Numbered from the stretch's first letter, positions 37,974 to 54,558 are shown. The stretch is 64,000 nucleotides of DNA from Caloramator sp. mosi_1 (GCF_028622835.1 NZ_CP117677.1:620001-684000), one strand, 5' to 3'. The notes: generated by a model not told the origin, from the letters alone. Numbers and translations: made by a program.

Positions 37974-39040
37974 TTACTGTTTTTTATTCACCAGTTCATC
38001 AATTTTTTTAATTTCTATACCTCTATAATAATGCTTAAGTATCTCACTATATTTTTCCCTCTTTTAGCCATTTCATTTGCTCCCCACTGGCTCATCCCTA
38101 CCCCGTGTCCATAACCTTTAACATTAAATGTAACATTTTTAGTATCAATATTAATTGTAAATGAAGCAGACTTTAAACCCATAGCCCATCTTATATCTAT
38201 TCCCGAAAATGTCTTATTGCCTATTTTTATGGTTTTAACTCTATCTCCTTCTGTCCATTCAAGTATCTTTATCTGCTTTGCTAAATTACTTGAACTTATA
38301 CTCACCTCTGGGTTTAATTCCTTTATTCTTCTTATAAACTCTTCCTTCTTCATAACAACTTTAGATGAAAAGCTTGGTGTTCCCTCCTCAAAGGGACTTT
38401 CAACGCTAACCAAGTATGGTTCTTGATACCCAAAAACATAAATGCTGTTTTCTGTCTTTCCATTACTTGTAGAATGATATTTTATATGTTTAGCTACTTC
38501 ATTATTATAAGTTATTACCATACCCTTTGTTTCATAAACCGCTTGTGTTAATTTACTCCAGTATTCATTTGCTAAAGATGCTGGCCAATTTCTATATCTC
38601 TCCTCCTTAGTTACATAGGCTTGGCAATGAACAGAACTACAAACATCTGCACCCTTATGTTTAGCACATCCTGAACCACCGTTTTGAATTAGGTTAGCAT
38701 AGGCAAAGGTTCTTGCTGCTATTGCTTGAGCCTTTAATGCTTCTATATCAAAGGCTGCAGGCATTTCCGCTGCAACAACGCCTCTTATATAATCCTCAAA
38801 CTCCAATTCAACTATTTTGTTTTGTCCCTCAATAAAGACCTTTATTTTAATTGATTCATCGTTTTTTGCTCCTTAAGCTTGTCTTCTATTTCCGGCTTTT
38901 TAGCGGTTCGGGTACAAACTGCTGAATTTTTGATATGTAGTAGGGCAATTTAGTATCTTCTTTTACACCTCCTGAAATAATAAGGGGTATGCCTATCATT
39001 AGAAATATAATAAACAAAAAAAGTATGCTACCCTTTTCAC
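37974..39040 (-). CDS. spoIID: Stage II sporulation protein D (frameshifted)
   Basis: Lytic transglycosylase that drives engulfment with SpoIIP/M. The N-terminal membrane anchor (SILFLFIIFLMIGIPLIIS) is followed by the SpoIID core: EFEDYIRGVVAAEMPAAFD, EALKAQAIAARTFAYAN, and GYGHGVGMSQWGANEMAKRG. The shifted C-terminus ends ILKHYYRGIEIKKIDELVNK. Breaks near 39030, 38930, 38865 and 38050. Start GTG after GAGGGGGATTAA. About 350 residues. Follows murA as in Bacillus. Confidence 0.92.
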
Positions 39041-39108
39041 TTAATCCCCCTCACAAAGTTCTACTACAATTTTATTTTTATCCCCTCTAATTTATTCCAA
39101 AACAAAAA

Positions 39109-39125
39109 GGTGGCATTATGCCACC
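39109..39125 (-). terminator. murA terminator
   Basis: GGTGGCATAATGCCACC with TTTTTG on the minus strand. Confidence 0.85.
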
Positions 39126-39130
39126 TAACC

Positions 39131-40381
39131 TTACACCCTCTCAATTTCAGCTCCTATAGATTTCATCTTACCTACTATATCAACATAACCTCTATCAAGG
39201 TGATGAATATCTCCTATTGATGTTACTCCATCAGCTACAAGTCCTGCAAGAATTAGACAAGCCCCAGCTCTTAAATCAGTTGCTCTAACTTCGGCTCCAG
39301 TTAATCTTTTTACTCCTTCAATAACTGCACTTCTACCATCAATTTTTATGTTTGCTCCCATTCTTTTAAGTTCTGTAACGTGCATAAATCTATTTTCAAA
39401 TACAGTTTCAGTTACAATAGACGTTCCATCAACTGTACACAAATATGCCATAAACTGTGCCTGCATATCTGTTGGAAAACCAGGATAAGGTAATGTCTTT
39501 ATATCAACAGGTTTAGGAGTATCTGTTCCTATAACCCTTACTCCTCCTGGAACTTCTAAAACCTTAACTCCGCATTCTTCTAACTTTGCAATTATTGGTC
39601 TTACGTGCTCTATAATAACATTTTCAATTATAATATCACTTTTAGTTATCGCAGCTGCTACCATATAGGTTCCTGCTTCTATTCTGTCTGGTATAGGTTG
39701 ATGGATTGTCCCCTTTAACTCCTTTACTCCTTGAATTCTTATTGTATCAGTTCCAGCTCCTAATATATTTGCTCCCATTCTATTTAAAAAATTTGCAAGA
39801 TCAACTATTTCAGGTTCCTCTGCTGCATTTTCAATAACAGTTTCTCCCTCTGCAAGTACTGCCGCCATCATTATATTTTCTGTTGCTCCTACTGATGGAA
39901 AATCTAAATAGATTTTGTTGCCTTTAAGTTTTTTACATTCTGCCTCAACATATCCGTGACCTAAATTTATTTCAGCACCAAGCAATGAAAATCCCTTTAG
40001 GTGTAAATCTATAGGTCTACTACCTATGTTACATCCTCCAGGCATTGAAATTCTTGCTTTTCCATAACGTGATAGTATTGGACCTAAAACTAAAAAGATG
40101 CCCTCATTTTTTTACAAGTTCATAGGGGGTTCTAAGGTTTTTAAGCAGCCATCCTTTACTTCTATTATGCCTTTTTAATATCCATATTAATATTTGCTCC
40201 TAATGAATCCAATACACTACACATCACCTTAACATCATCAAGGTTTGGTACGTCATCTATAACGCACCTGTCTTGGCATAATAAAGACGCTGCAATAATA
40301 GGAAGTACAGAATTTTTGCAGAACTTATTTTTACACTTCCTTTTAATTTGTTATTCCCTTTACAACAATTCTTTCCATCAT
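39131..40381 (-). CDS. murA: UDP-N-acetylglucosamine 1-carboxyvinyltransferase (frameshifted)
   Basis: First committed step of peptidoglycan synthesis, about 417 aa. The catalytic cysteine lies in [19 protein letters not shown]. Other signatures: [43 protein letters not shown]. Breaks in the N-terminal fifth (near 40105, 40165-40175 and 40345) are in T/A runs. Start ATG (or the next ATG) after GGAGGAATAT. The ywmB stop lies just before this ribosome site. Confidence 0.95.
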
Positions 40382-40395
40382 ATATTCCTCCAAAA

Positions 40396-41081
40396 TTAAT
40401 ACTCTTCATATATTAGTGGACTGCCAATCCAAATATATGTGCATTTATTTAAATCACTATATCTTAAGGCTATGTTTAAATTTACATATTTATCTTCACA
40501 TTTTTCCTCTCCTCCAGCGTTGGCAAAAGCAGAAACACTAACTAAGTTTTCATTTTCAATCCCATTAACGAAAATAGCTCCTTTTCTTTTAATATTTCAG
40601 CTGCCTTATCCTTCATCTCCTTAGTTGTTAGTTTTCCATCAAATCGCCCTATAACCAATATTGAAAACTTAGGAATGGCCCTATGTCTTAAAAAATTAAT
40701 AAAAATAGTTTGCTTAATATTATTTATATTCACATTATGTGCATTTTGTGAAACTGTTACAGAAGCATAAATTCTATCTTCTATATCCTTTAATCTTACT
40801 GTTATATAACCCCTTGATAAAATTGCATTGAAAAGAAACTCCTCTTCTGTTTGTGTATAATCATAGGAAATGATGTCAAAACCATTGATTAGTTCTTTAG
40901 ATAGCAAATATTTATCACTATAACCAGATAAGAAACCACTACCTTCTAATTGAATAGTAATTGTTTCAGCACCCGCTTGATAGCAAACATTAACAATATC
41001 TGCATAAATTTTATTTTGATATTTCCAAAATGTAAACGAAAAAATAAATAATATTAATAATAAATAAAACCACTTTTTCAT
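40396..41081 (-). CDS. YwmB-like (TATA-box-binding-like fold) protein (frameshifted)
   Basis: About 228 residues. A signal or anchor helix (WFYLLLILFIFSFTFW) is followed by two similar alpha/beta halves. KYQNKIYADIVNVCYQAGAE and LIVIGRFDGKLTTKEMKDKA fit the YwmB/DUF1779 family, which precedes murA in Bacillus as well. Break near 40560 recovers a C-terminus ending YIWIGSPLIYEEY. Start MKKWF after GGGGAGGGTG. Function unknown. Confidence 0.75.
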
Positions 41082-41143
41082 TTTAACACCCTCCCCTTTT
41101 ATAAAAGAGTATGTCCAAGAAAAAGTGGTTTTATTCAAATTTT

Positions 41144-41553
41144 CTATTTTTTGTTCAATATATCACTGGCCTTTAATCTTGCAGTTGCCTTCATAAGCTT
41201 TAACTTTGCCTTAAGATAGTCAACATTTTCATCCTTTGCAATAAGCTTTTTCCTTGCTCTATCAAGCTCTTCCTCTGCTCTTTCTCTATCTATTTCCTCA
41301 GGCCACTCTGCTGCATCTGCCATTATAATTGCCTTATTATCTAAAAACTCTATAAAGCCACCTGCAATAACTGCATATTTGTTAAATCCATCCTGTGTTA
41401 TCTTTATTACATCTGGTAAAAGTGCTGCAACATAGGGTGTGTGATTTGCAAGAAACTGCATCCTTCCAACAAGACTACTAACAATTAATGAATCTACTTC
41501 TCCTTTAAAAATCTTCTATCTGGTGTAACAATCTCCAGGCTAAATTTAGCCAT
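41144..41553 (-). CDS. atpC: ATP synthase epsilon subunit (one frameshift)
   Basis: Rotor and regulatory subunit, about 136 aa. N-terminal beta-sandwich MAKFSLEIVTPDRRFFKGEV joined by one T near 41508 to SLVGRMQFLANHTPYVAALL, then the two C-terminal helices (EEELDRARKKL). Last gene of the atp operon. Confidence 0.93.
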
Positions 41554-41564
41554 ACTATCACCTC

Positions 41565-43813
<2,249 letters not shown>

Positions 43814-43836
43814 AAAAACACCTCCAGAAGGGTATA

Positions 43837-45340
43837 TTATTTAAATTTACCCTTAAATTCATTAATTGCATCCTCTAACATTTTCTTTATTTCATCTGTT
43901 AATTCCTTTTTCTCAACTATAGCATTTAAGACTTCTCTCCTGTGAGTTTTTAGAAAATCTAAATATTCCTTTTCAAATCTTCTAACATCCTCTACCTTTA
44001 TATCATTTAAATAATTATTTATTGCTGCGTATAAAATGGCTATTTGTTCTTCAACTGGCATAGGTGAATACTGCTCTTGTTTTAATATTTCTACAAGTCT
44101 TTGCCCCTTTTCAATTCTTGCTCTTGATTCTTTATCAAGGTCAGAACCAAATTGTGCAAAGGCAGCAAGCTCTCTATACTGTGCAAGCTCAATTCTAAGC
44201 ATACCTGCAACCTGTTTCATTGCCTTAATCTGTGCAGAACCTCCAACACGGGAAACAGATATACCAGGGTTTATAGCAGGTCTTACCCCTGCAAAGAAAA
44301 GATCTGTCTCTAAAAATATCTGACCATCTGTAATCGAAATAACATTCGTTGGAATATATGCCGTAACATCCCCTGCAAGTGTTTCAATTATAGGAAGAGC
44401 AGTCATTGAACCTCCTCCAAGCTCATCTGACAGCTTTGCAGCTCTTTCTAAAAGTCTTGAATGTAGATAGAATACATCACCTGGATACGCTTCACGTCCT
44501 GGTGGTCTTCTTAATAATAGTGACATAGTTCTATATGCCACAGCGTGCTTTGATAAATCATCATAAACTATCAAAACGTGTTTTCCATTGTACATAAACT
44601 CTTCCCCATAGCACAACCTGCATATGGAGCTAAAATTGAAGTGGTGCTGTATCAGATGCTGAAGCTGATACAACTATTGTATAATTCATTGCACCTGCCT
44701 GTTCAAGTGTATTTACTATATGTGCAACCGTTGACTGCTTTTGTCCTATTGCAACATAAATACAAATTACATCCTTACCCTTTTGGTTAAGGATTGCATC
44801 TATTGCAATTGCTGTTTTTCCTGTTTGTCTGTCTCCTATGATAAGCTCTCTTTGTCCCTTACCTATTGGAACCATTGAGTCTATTGCCTTTATACCTGTC
44901 TGCATAGGTTCCTTAACAGATTTTCTTTCAATAACTCCTGGTGCCGCAGTCTCAATAGGTCTTGTTTTTGATGTCTTTATTGGCCCTTTCCCATCAATTG
45001 GTTCACCCAAAGCATTTACTACTCTTCCAATCAATGCTTCTCCAACAGGTACTTCAACAACCTTTCCTGTTCTTTTTACTGCATCTCCCTCTTTTATTCC
45101 CTGTTGATTTCCAAATAAAACTGCACCTACATTTGACTCTTCAAGATTTAGTGCCATACCGTATATTCCATTTGGAAATTCTAATAGTTCTCCTGCCATA
45201 CAATTATTTAAGCCGTAAATTCTTGCAATATCGTCTCCAATTTGAACTATTGTACCAGTATCCTCTATCTCAAATTTATTTTCATATTCCTCAAGCTGTC
45301 TTTTTAATATACTTGTTATCTCATCTGGTCTTATGCTCAT
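43837..45340 (-). CDS. atpA: ATP synthase alpha subunit (one frameshift)
   Basis: Non-catalytic nucleotide-binding subunit, about 501 aa. Walker [19 protein letters not shown], then [40 protein letters not shown] in the C-terminal half. Break near 44640 repaired by one base ([16 protein letters not shown]). Its ATG overlaps the atpH stop (ATGA). Confidence 0.97.
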
Positions 45341-45888
45341 ACTATCACCTCATCCTTCTTCAGAAGTTGTTTTCTTATTCTTTCAAGCCTTCCCTTTACT
45401 GTTTCATCGATAGTTTCATCTCCAACTCTAAGATATACTCCACCAATCAAGGACTCATCAACCACATTTTCTATCTCTATATCACAGCTATACTTTTTCT
45501 CTAACTTACTCCTTAGTGCCTCTATTTCTTCATCTGTTAATTTTATTGCAGTTTTTACAATTGCAAACTTTACACCTATATGCTCAAAATACCTATATTT
45601 TAATTCCTCATTTACCAAAAATATATCTTCAATTCTATCGTGGGTTATAAGAAGAATAATTGTTCTTATAAGTTCATCAGGTGTTTTACCCTTTAGAGAA
45701 TTATTTATTAAATTTATCTTCTCATCATCCTTAATTTCAGGATGAATCAAAAATTCATATAACTGTTTATTATCCTTAAGAAGTTTGCAGAAATTTTCAA
45801 AGTCCTCAACACATTCTTTAACATTGCCTGTTATTATTGCCTCTTCTAACAGTGCCTCTGCATACTTTGATGCTACTAATTCATGCAT
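45337..45888 (-). CDS. atpH: ATP synthase delta subunit
   Basis: Peripheral-stalk subunit, about 183 aa, intact. Typical start [17 protein letters not shown], and the C-terminal signature [20 protein letters not shown]. Start chosen at the ATG eight bases after GTAGGTG; an upstream GTG lies inside that site. Overlaps atpA by four bases. Confidence 0.95.
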   Translation of the reverse strand: MHELVASKYAEALLEEAIITGNVKECVEDFENFCKLLKDNKQLYEFLIHPEIKDDEKINLINNSLKGKTPDELIRTIILLITHDRIEDIFLVNEELKYRYFEHIGVKFAIVKTAIKLTDEEIEALRSKLEKKYSCDIEIENVVDESLIGGVYLRVGDETIDETVKGRLERIRKQLLKKDEVIV

Positions 45889-45889
45889 A

Positions 45890-46367
45890 TTATGCACCTA
45901 CCCTGTTTATAAAATCCCTTATTAACGCACGGTGTTTTTCTTCATCAAGTTCCTTTTCTATAGCCTTTGTAGCAGCTAAAATTGATAAAGATACAATTTG
46001 CCTTTTAATTTCATCCTGAGCCCTTTCTATTTCAAGTTGTGCGTCTTCTCTTGCCCTCTGTCTTATAAAATCTGCTTCCTTTTAGCAGCTTCTACTATCT
46101 CATCGTGTATGTTTTGTGCCTTAAGTTTATATTCCTCTACAATTTTTCTTCCCTCTTCATTTAGCTCTTTTATTTTATCTTCATAATGTTTTTTAACTCC
46201 TCTGCTTCCTTCTTTTTATTTACGGATGTTTTTATATTGTTTTCAATTGTATTTGTTCTATTTTCCATAAATGTTGTAACTGGTATAAACAACTTTTTCT
46301 TAAGGTATATATATAAAATAACAACATTGAATATTGTTATTACAACTGTCCATAAATTTATCTCCAT
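45890..46367 (-). CDS. atpF: ATP synthase b subunit (frameshifted)
   Basis: Membrane-anchored stator, about 159 aa. N-terminal helix INLWTVVITIFNVVILYIYL, then a long charged coiled coil (HYEDKIKELNEEGRKIVEEY) and C-terminus AIEKELDEEKHRALIRDFIN. Breaks near 46185 and 46083 in A/T runs. ATG after GGAGGTGAAATT. Stop two bases before the atpH start. Confidence 0.93.
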
Positions 46368-46426
46368 AATTTCACCTCCAAAGGCTTAAAATAGGAATTA
46401 ATCCTATTTTAATTAGAAAGTTTTGC

Positions 46427-46476
46427 TTAGCCCCACTAAGGATTTAAATTCAAAATTTAGTCCTTAATGGGGCTAA
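46427..46476 (-). promoter_or_regulatory. Large hairpin between atpE and atpF
   Basis: TTAGCCCCACTAAGGA and TCCTTAATGGGGCTAA pair around an A/T-rich inner stem. It is followed on the minus strand by AGCAAAAC, not a T run, so it probably marks processing or stabilises the atpE end rather than terminating. Confidence 0.55.
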
Positions 46477-46504
46477 TTTTTGTTTAGTAAATATAAGTTT
46501 TATA

Positions 46505-47474
<970 letters not shown>

Positions 47475-47475
47475 A

Positions 47476-47846
47476 TTATACCTCCCTTCTTAATTCAATT
47501 AGCCCACTAAACTTCAAAGAAATATTTATAGTCAAATATCCTATAAAAAGCAAAAATACATTATATCCATCCTTAACAGCATTAGCTAAAATAAAAGCTA
47601 GAAGGATTATTCTAAGTGTAAAAAATACAAATTGTATTATTTTAGAATTATTGACTTTTTACTTACAATGTAATTTGTTCCTAAGGATAGAACTATAAAG
47701 TTAAACACCCCTATAAGATAACCTAAAAAATATGACACAGTGTAAATTTTGTATAATATTGATAATGGTATTATAAATATCAAAAATATGTAAAAGGAAA
47801 ATTTGAGCTTCGTTATAATAAAGTTAAATATAAAATCATCAACCAT
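47476..47846 (-). CDS. atpI: AtpI-like protein of the ATP synthase operon (one frameshift)
   Basis: About 123 residues, four hydrophobic segments, start MVDDFIFNFIITKLKF. Position as first gene of the operon, size and topology fit AtpI, thought to help c-ring assembly or cation uptake. Break near 47640, repaired in an A run (SIILKIIQFVFFTLRIILL). Confidence 0.75.
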
Positions 47847-48021
47847 AAAACACCACCAAAAATGTCTTTTATCTTAGTTTCTAAAGTTTTATATTTTTAA
47901 TACATAAAAACTATATCGTATTATTACGATATACCAATATATAATACTCCCAGCGTTTTTGAATGTCAATTAGAACTAAAAATATTTTAATTTTATAACT
48001 TGTCAGAAATTTTAATTAAAA

Positions 48022-48140
48022 AGGCCGGTACCAAAATTTATGGTACCGGCCTACATTCACCCCAATAAGGTAACTGTCTGCCTTCTTGTTTACTGGACTA
48101 CCCAACCTCCAAACTTGGCTGTCAGTTAGCCCTAACAATA
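48022..48140 (-). promoter_or_regulatory. Structured leader with terminator upstream of the ATP synthase operon (candidate riboswitch)
   Basis: About 120 bases between the promoter at 48144 and atpI. GC-rich pairing segments (GGGCT/AGCC, AACTG/CAGTT, CCAA/TTGG) are followed by GGGGTGAATGTAG. A perfect 10-bp terminator stem GGCCGGTACC/GGTACCGGCC with TTTTT (48018-48051) comes next. From terminator to atpI there are about 170 A/T-rich bases without features. The class is not recognised. A sodium riboswitch is one candidate, because some are reported upstream of ATP synthase genes. Confidence 0.55.
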
Positions 48141-48143
48141 GAT

Positions 48144-48171
48144 ATTTTAACACTTATTCGATAAAATTCAA
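48144..48171 (-). promoter_or_regulatory. Promoter of the ATP synthase leader
   Basis: Minus strand TTGAAT (48166-48171) and TAAAAT (48144-48149), 16-base spacer, downstream of the wecB terminator. Confidence 0.5.
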
Positions 48172-48188
48172 CACATTTTTATGTTAAA

Positions 48189-48226
48189 AATACGTAATTT
48201 AGACTGATTAGTCTAAATTACGTATT
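48189..48226 (-). terminator. wecB terminator
   Basis: AATACGTAATTTAGAC and GTCTAAATTACGTATT form a 16-bp stem; TTTTTAAC follows on the minus strand. Confidence 0.85.
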
Positions 48227-48261
48227 ATAATTCTATTTATATCTACCTAAAACTATAGATT

Positions 48262-49422
48262 TCATTCAAAGTGAACATTTGCATAAAACTCATCAGGTCT
48301 TTCATTTACTAAACCAAAATAATATAATATGGCATCTACTATTCTTCGTGAAGCATAACCGTCGCCGTATGGGTTTACTGCGTTTGCCATAGTTTTATAG
48401 GCATCTACATTTTTTATTAATAATTCAGCCTCTTTATATACATTTTCCTCATCAGTACCTATAACCTTTACAGTTCCAGCCTTAACTGCCTCTGGACGTT
48501 CTGTAACATCCCTTAATACAAGAACAGGTTTTCCAAGATGAGGTGCCTCTTCCTGTAATCCTCCTGAATCAGTCATTACCATATAACATCTGTTCATTAA
48601 GTTATGTGTTTCCTTTGTATCAAGTGGTGGTAGAAGATGCACCCTTTCTACACCATCTAATATATCATATACTGTTTCTCTAACGACTGGATTTAAATGT
48701 ACTAAATAAACAATCTCTACATCTTTATTGTTTTCAACAATTCTCTTAAAGGCTCTGCATATATTTTCAAGAGGCTGCCCCCAATTTTCACGTCTATGGG
48801 CAGTTACCATTATCACCTTTTTATTTTTAAAATCTATGTTATTCAAAACCTCGTTTTCAAAAACATATTCATCACAAACTGTCTCCTCAAGTGCATCTAT
48901 TACTGTGTTTCCAGTAATAAATATTGTATCTTCCTTTATTCCTTCATTTAACAGATTTTGCTTTGAGGTAGGAGTTGGTGCAAAATGTATGTCAGCAAGT
49001 GCACCGGTAAGTTTTCTATTTATCTCCTCAGGATAAGGAAAATACTTATCAAAGGTTCTAAGTCCTGCTTCTACGTGCCCTATTTTTATTTTATTATAAA
49101 AGGCAGCAAGGCTTCCAGCAAAGGTTGTTGTTGTATCACCGTGAACTAAAACAATATCTGGCTTTACTTGCTTAAAAAGTTCATCAAGTCCCTCAAGAAC
49201 ACCTGTTGTAATGGATGTTAAAGTCTGTCTGTCCTTCATAATGTTTAAATCATAATGTGGTGTAATTTCAAATAAATCCAATACCTGGTCAAGCATCTGC
49301 CTGTGCTGTGCTGTTACACATACAATTGACTCTATATTTTCTCTTTTCTCAAGCTCCTTTACAAGTGGTGCCATTTTTATAGCCTCTGGTCTTGTTCCAA
49401 ATATAGTCATTACCTTTAACAT
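48262..49422 (-). CDS. wecB: UDP-N-acetylglucosamine 2-epimerase
   Basis: Non-hydrolysing epimerase making UDP-ManNAc for wall polymers, 386 aa, intact. Family motifs: MTIFGTRPEAIKMAPLVKEL, VHGDTTTTFAGSLAAFY, VEAGLRTFDKYFPYPEEINR, VTAHRRENWGQPLENI, MTDSGGLQEEAPHLGKPVLV. Follows tagO directly, so the two probably supply teichoic-acid-type linkage units. Confidence 0.96.
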   Translation of the reverse strand: MLKVMTIFGTRPEAIKMAPLVKELEKRENIESIVCVTAQHRQMLDQVLDLFEITPHYDLNIMKDRQTLTSITTGVLEGLDELFKQVKPDIVLVHGDTTTTFAGSLAAFYNKIKIGHVEAGLRTFDKYFPYPEEINRKLTGALADIHFAPTPTSKQNLLNEGIKEDTIFITGNTVIDALEETVCDEYVFENEVLNNIDFKNKKVIMVTAHRRENWGQPLENICRAFKRIVENNKDVEIVYLVHLNPVVRETVYDILDGVERVHLLPPLDTKETHNLMNRCYMVMTDSGGLQEEAPHLGKPVLVLRDVTERPEAVKAGTVKVIGTDEENVYKEAELLIKNVDAYKTMANAVNPYGDGYASRRIVDAILYYFGLVNERPDEFYANVHFE

Positions 49423-49426
49423 ACAA

Positions 49427-50448
49427 TCACCTCTTATTACTTTTTAAAAGCCCTAATTCTGTTGCAAAAGCTAATACTAAAGTACAAACAATCATCAATA
49501 TCAAATAGGATTTTTTGTTGAGAACTAACATAGCTATAATAGATGTAATCCCGAAAATTCCACTAACTATATATAAAATTATTGCAACCTGTCTTTGGCT
49601 GTATCCTAATGCCAAAAGCCTATGATGAAGATGCCCTTTATCTGCCTCCATAATAGGTCTATTGTTTAATTTTCTTCTTATCATTGCAAATAAAGTATCA
49701 TATATAGGAAGCCCAAGGGCTAATATTGGTACTGCTACCGCAACTGCTGTTGCTGACTTTATTGCACCTTGTATTGATATTGCAGCAAGGGTAAATCCTA
49801 AAAACTGTGAACCAGTATCTCCCATAAATATACTTGCTGGATTAAAGTTATAATATAAAAACCAACACAGGCACCTGATAATATTATTGATAAAATTCCT
49901 ACTGTTATTCTTCCACTGATTATTGATACTCCAAACAGCGATAATGCAGATATTGTACAAACACCACAGGCAAGACCGTCTAATCCATCAATAAGATTTA
50001 CAGCATTTGTCATACCAACAACCCACAGTATAGTTATTGGGATACCTAACCATCCTATATAAAAAGAACCTGTTCCAGGTAAAAATGGTATTGTTATGTA
50101 ATTTACCTTTATTCCAAACAATATTAGAACACACGCTGCTATTATCTGAAATATAAGCTTTGTCTTTGGCTTAAGCTCCTTTATATCATCTACTATACCC
50201 ATTGCAACTATAATAGATGCACCAGCTAAAATTCCATCAAACTTCGAATTAAAACCTATGTAATATAAAGAATACAATAAAAAGGATAAAAAATAGCAAG
50301 TCCCCCAAGCCTTGGTATGGGTTTTTATGCAGACGTCTTTCATCCTTTGGAACATCTATTGCATCTAATTTATATGCAAGCCTTTTTACGAAGGGTGTTA
50401 ATAAAAAGATGTTAAGGCTGGCAGTACAAACATATATAAATACTTCAT
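49427..50448 (-). CDS. tagO: UDP-GlcNAc:undecaprenyl-phosphate GlcNAc-1-phosphate transferase (frameshifted)
   Basis: Membrane enzyme of the MraY/WecA superfamily starting wall polymer synthesis, about 340 aa with ten or so helices. Motifs: DDIKELKPKTKLIFQ, NLIDGLDGLACGVC, FMGDTGSQFLGFTLA and ADKGHLHHRLLALGYS. N-terminus MKYLYMFVLPALTSF then FVKRLAYKLDAIDVPKDERR. Breaks near 50405, 50300 and 49860. ATG after AGGTGTATTAAA. Confidence 0.9.
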
Positions 50449-50613
50449 TTTAATACACCTCATTTGTTTTAAAATACCATATCCATTTTACCACAAAAAT
50501 TCATAAAAAATAATTAAAAATAAATGAACTTTATAATAATATTAACCATATTACACATTGACACAATAATATTGCATTTTTAGTTTAACCTGAAATAAAC
50601 TATTCAATAAAAA

Positions 50614-50652
50614 GACCGCTACAGAATGTAAAATAAACTTACTGTAGTGGTC
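50614..50652 (-). terminator. Terminator of the tsaC-to-deaminase gene run
   Basis: GACCACTACAG and CTGTAGCGGTC pair (one G-T); TTTTTATTG follows on the minus strand. Confidence 0.8.
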
Positions 50653-50660
50653 ATACATTA

Positions 50661-51107
50661 TCACTTTAATAAAAATCTATCTATTTCAACTCCAGACTCC
50701 TTTATCATATGAAGTGACAATTCATCGGGATAGTCTCCTGAAAATACAATCCTTTTAATTCCTGATGCAATTATCTGTTTTGCACATATGATACAAGGCT
50801 GTGCAGTTACATATATTGTAGCACCCTCTATAGATATTCCATACTTTGCAGCCTGTATTATAGCATTTTGTTCTGCGTGCAGTGCTCTACAAAGTTCGTG
50901 TCTTTGGCCCGATGGAATGTTAAGTTCTTGCCTTAGGCATCCTATATCTATACAATGTTTCATTTTAGGCGGAACACCATTATAGCCTGTTGTTAAAATT
51001 CTATTTTCCTTTACAATAACTGCCCCAACCTGTCTTCTAATGCAGGTAGAACGTTTCTTTATAGTATGAGCAATCTCCATAAAATATTCGTCCCAGCTTG
51101 GTCTCAT
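50661..51107 (-). CDS. dCMP deaminase (ComEB type)
   Basis: Zinc-dependent deoxycytidylate deaminase, 148 aa, intact. Zinc motifs [14 protein letters not shown] (H-A-E) and [14 protein letters not shown] (P-C-x2-C). An N-terminal cysteine/histidine-rich loop (MKHCIDIGC) is typical of this subgroup. ATG ten bases after the upp stop, with AGGTGGAG between. Confidence 0.92.
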   Translation of the reverse strand: MRPSWDEYFMEIAHTIKKRSTCIRRQVGAVIVKENRILTTGYNGVPPKMKHCIDIGCLRQELNIPSGQRHELCRALHAEQNAIIQAAKYGISIEGATIYVTAQPCIICAKQIIASGIKRIVFSGDYPDELSLHMIKESGVEIDRFLLK

Positions 51108-51115
51108 AGCTCCAC

Positions 51116-51747
<632 letters not shown>

Positions 51748-51766
51748 AATATCCTCCTTATACAAT

Positions 51767-52215
51767 TTATTTTGAATATTTCTTTTCAATCTCTGATATT
51801 TTATCTATTCTTCTTTGGTGTCTTCCACCTTCAAATTCAGATTCAAGATAAGCATCTACAATATCAAGTGCAAGTCCAATTCCTGTTATTCTCTCTCCAA
51901 GTGCTAATATATTTGCATTGTTATGTTGTCTTGCCGCCTTTGCACTAAATGTATCTGTACAGTGAGCTGCTCTAATACCAGGAACCTTATTTGCTGCAAT
52001 TGAAATTCCAATTCCTGTTCCACATACTAATATTCCTAAGTCGTACTCTCCCTTTACTATTGATTCTGCAACTTTTTCTGCAAAATCTGGATAATCGCAG
52101 GATTCTATTGAATAGCATCCAAAATCCTTATATTCAATCCCCTTCTTTTCTAAATGCTCTAATATAGCCCTTTAAGATTGTATCCTCCGTGGTCGCATCC
52201 TAATGCTATCTTCAT
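51767..52215 (-). CDS. rpiB: Ribose 5-phosphate isomerase B (one frameshift)
   Basis: LacA/RpiB family, about 149 aa. [15 protein letters not shown], then after one added base near 52172 [40 protein letters not shown] with the catalytic cysteine, [15 protein letters not shown] and [14 protein letters not shown] after AAGGAGGAGTATTT. Confidence 0.93.
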
Positions 52216-52261
52216 AAATACTCCTCCTTTATATTAGTTATTATCTGCCTTTTTATTTAAC

Positions 52262-52302
52262 AAAAAGGAAAGTAAAAGGCTAAAAAGCCTTAACTTTCCT
52301 TT
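52262..52302 (-). terminator. Hairpin overlapping the end of the LMW phosphatase gene
   Basis: AAAGGAAAGTTAAGGCT and AGCCTTTTACTTTCCTTT pair; the phosphatase stop lies in the stem. T run weak but present. Confidence 0.7.
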
Positions 52303-52734
52303 AATTTATCGAATAGAATATCTATGGCTTGTTTAATTTCATTGGCACAAGCCCTATAAGTGTCAATATCTCCTCCAAATGGATCTACTATATCTCCACT
52401 TTTGCCAATATACTCATAAATAGTAAAAACTTTGTTTGAAAAGGATGGATAGTATGAAAGTATTGTATCTTTGTGTGCTCTTGTCATAGTTAGTACAAGG
52501 TCTGAATTTTCTAAAAGTTCATATGTAAGCTGCCTTGCAAGATGGTTTCTTATATCTATTCCCATTTCCTCCATAGCAAGTGCTGCATTTAAAGAACAAG
52601 CAGCACCATTTGTGGCATATATACCAGCAGATGAAATGCCTATATTAAGATTTAACTCCTGTGCCTTCTTTTGCTATTCCTTCTGCCATACAGCTTCTAC
52701 ACGTATTCCCTGTGCACACAAATAGTAGCTTCAT
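52290..52734 (-). CDS. Low-molecular-weight protein (tyrosine/arginine) phosphatase (one frameshift)
   Basis: LMW-PTP family, about 148 aa. P-loop [16 protein letters not shown] (C-x5-R) at the N-terminus and the acidic catalytic loop DPFGGDID near the end. The Thr rather than Ile/Leu in the P-loop suggests the YwlE protein-arginine phosphatase subgroup, which I infer from memory. Break near 52645 is in an A/T run. It lies between tsaC and rpiB, the same neighbourhood as Bacillus ywlE. Confidence 0.85.
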
Positions 52735-52743
52735 ACTTACCTC

Positions 52744-54525
<1,782 letters not shown>

Positions 54526-54558
54526 ACAACCTCTCCTTTTCAAATTTCTCCTTAAAGT

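Noticed and set aside
48018-48140. T-box leader ahead of atpI
   Set aside because: No AGGGTGGNACCGCG-type T-box sequence and no aminoacyl-tRNA or amino-acid gene downstream.
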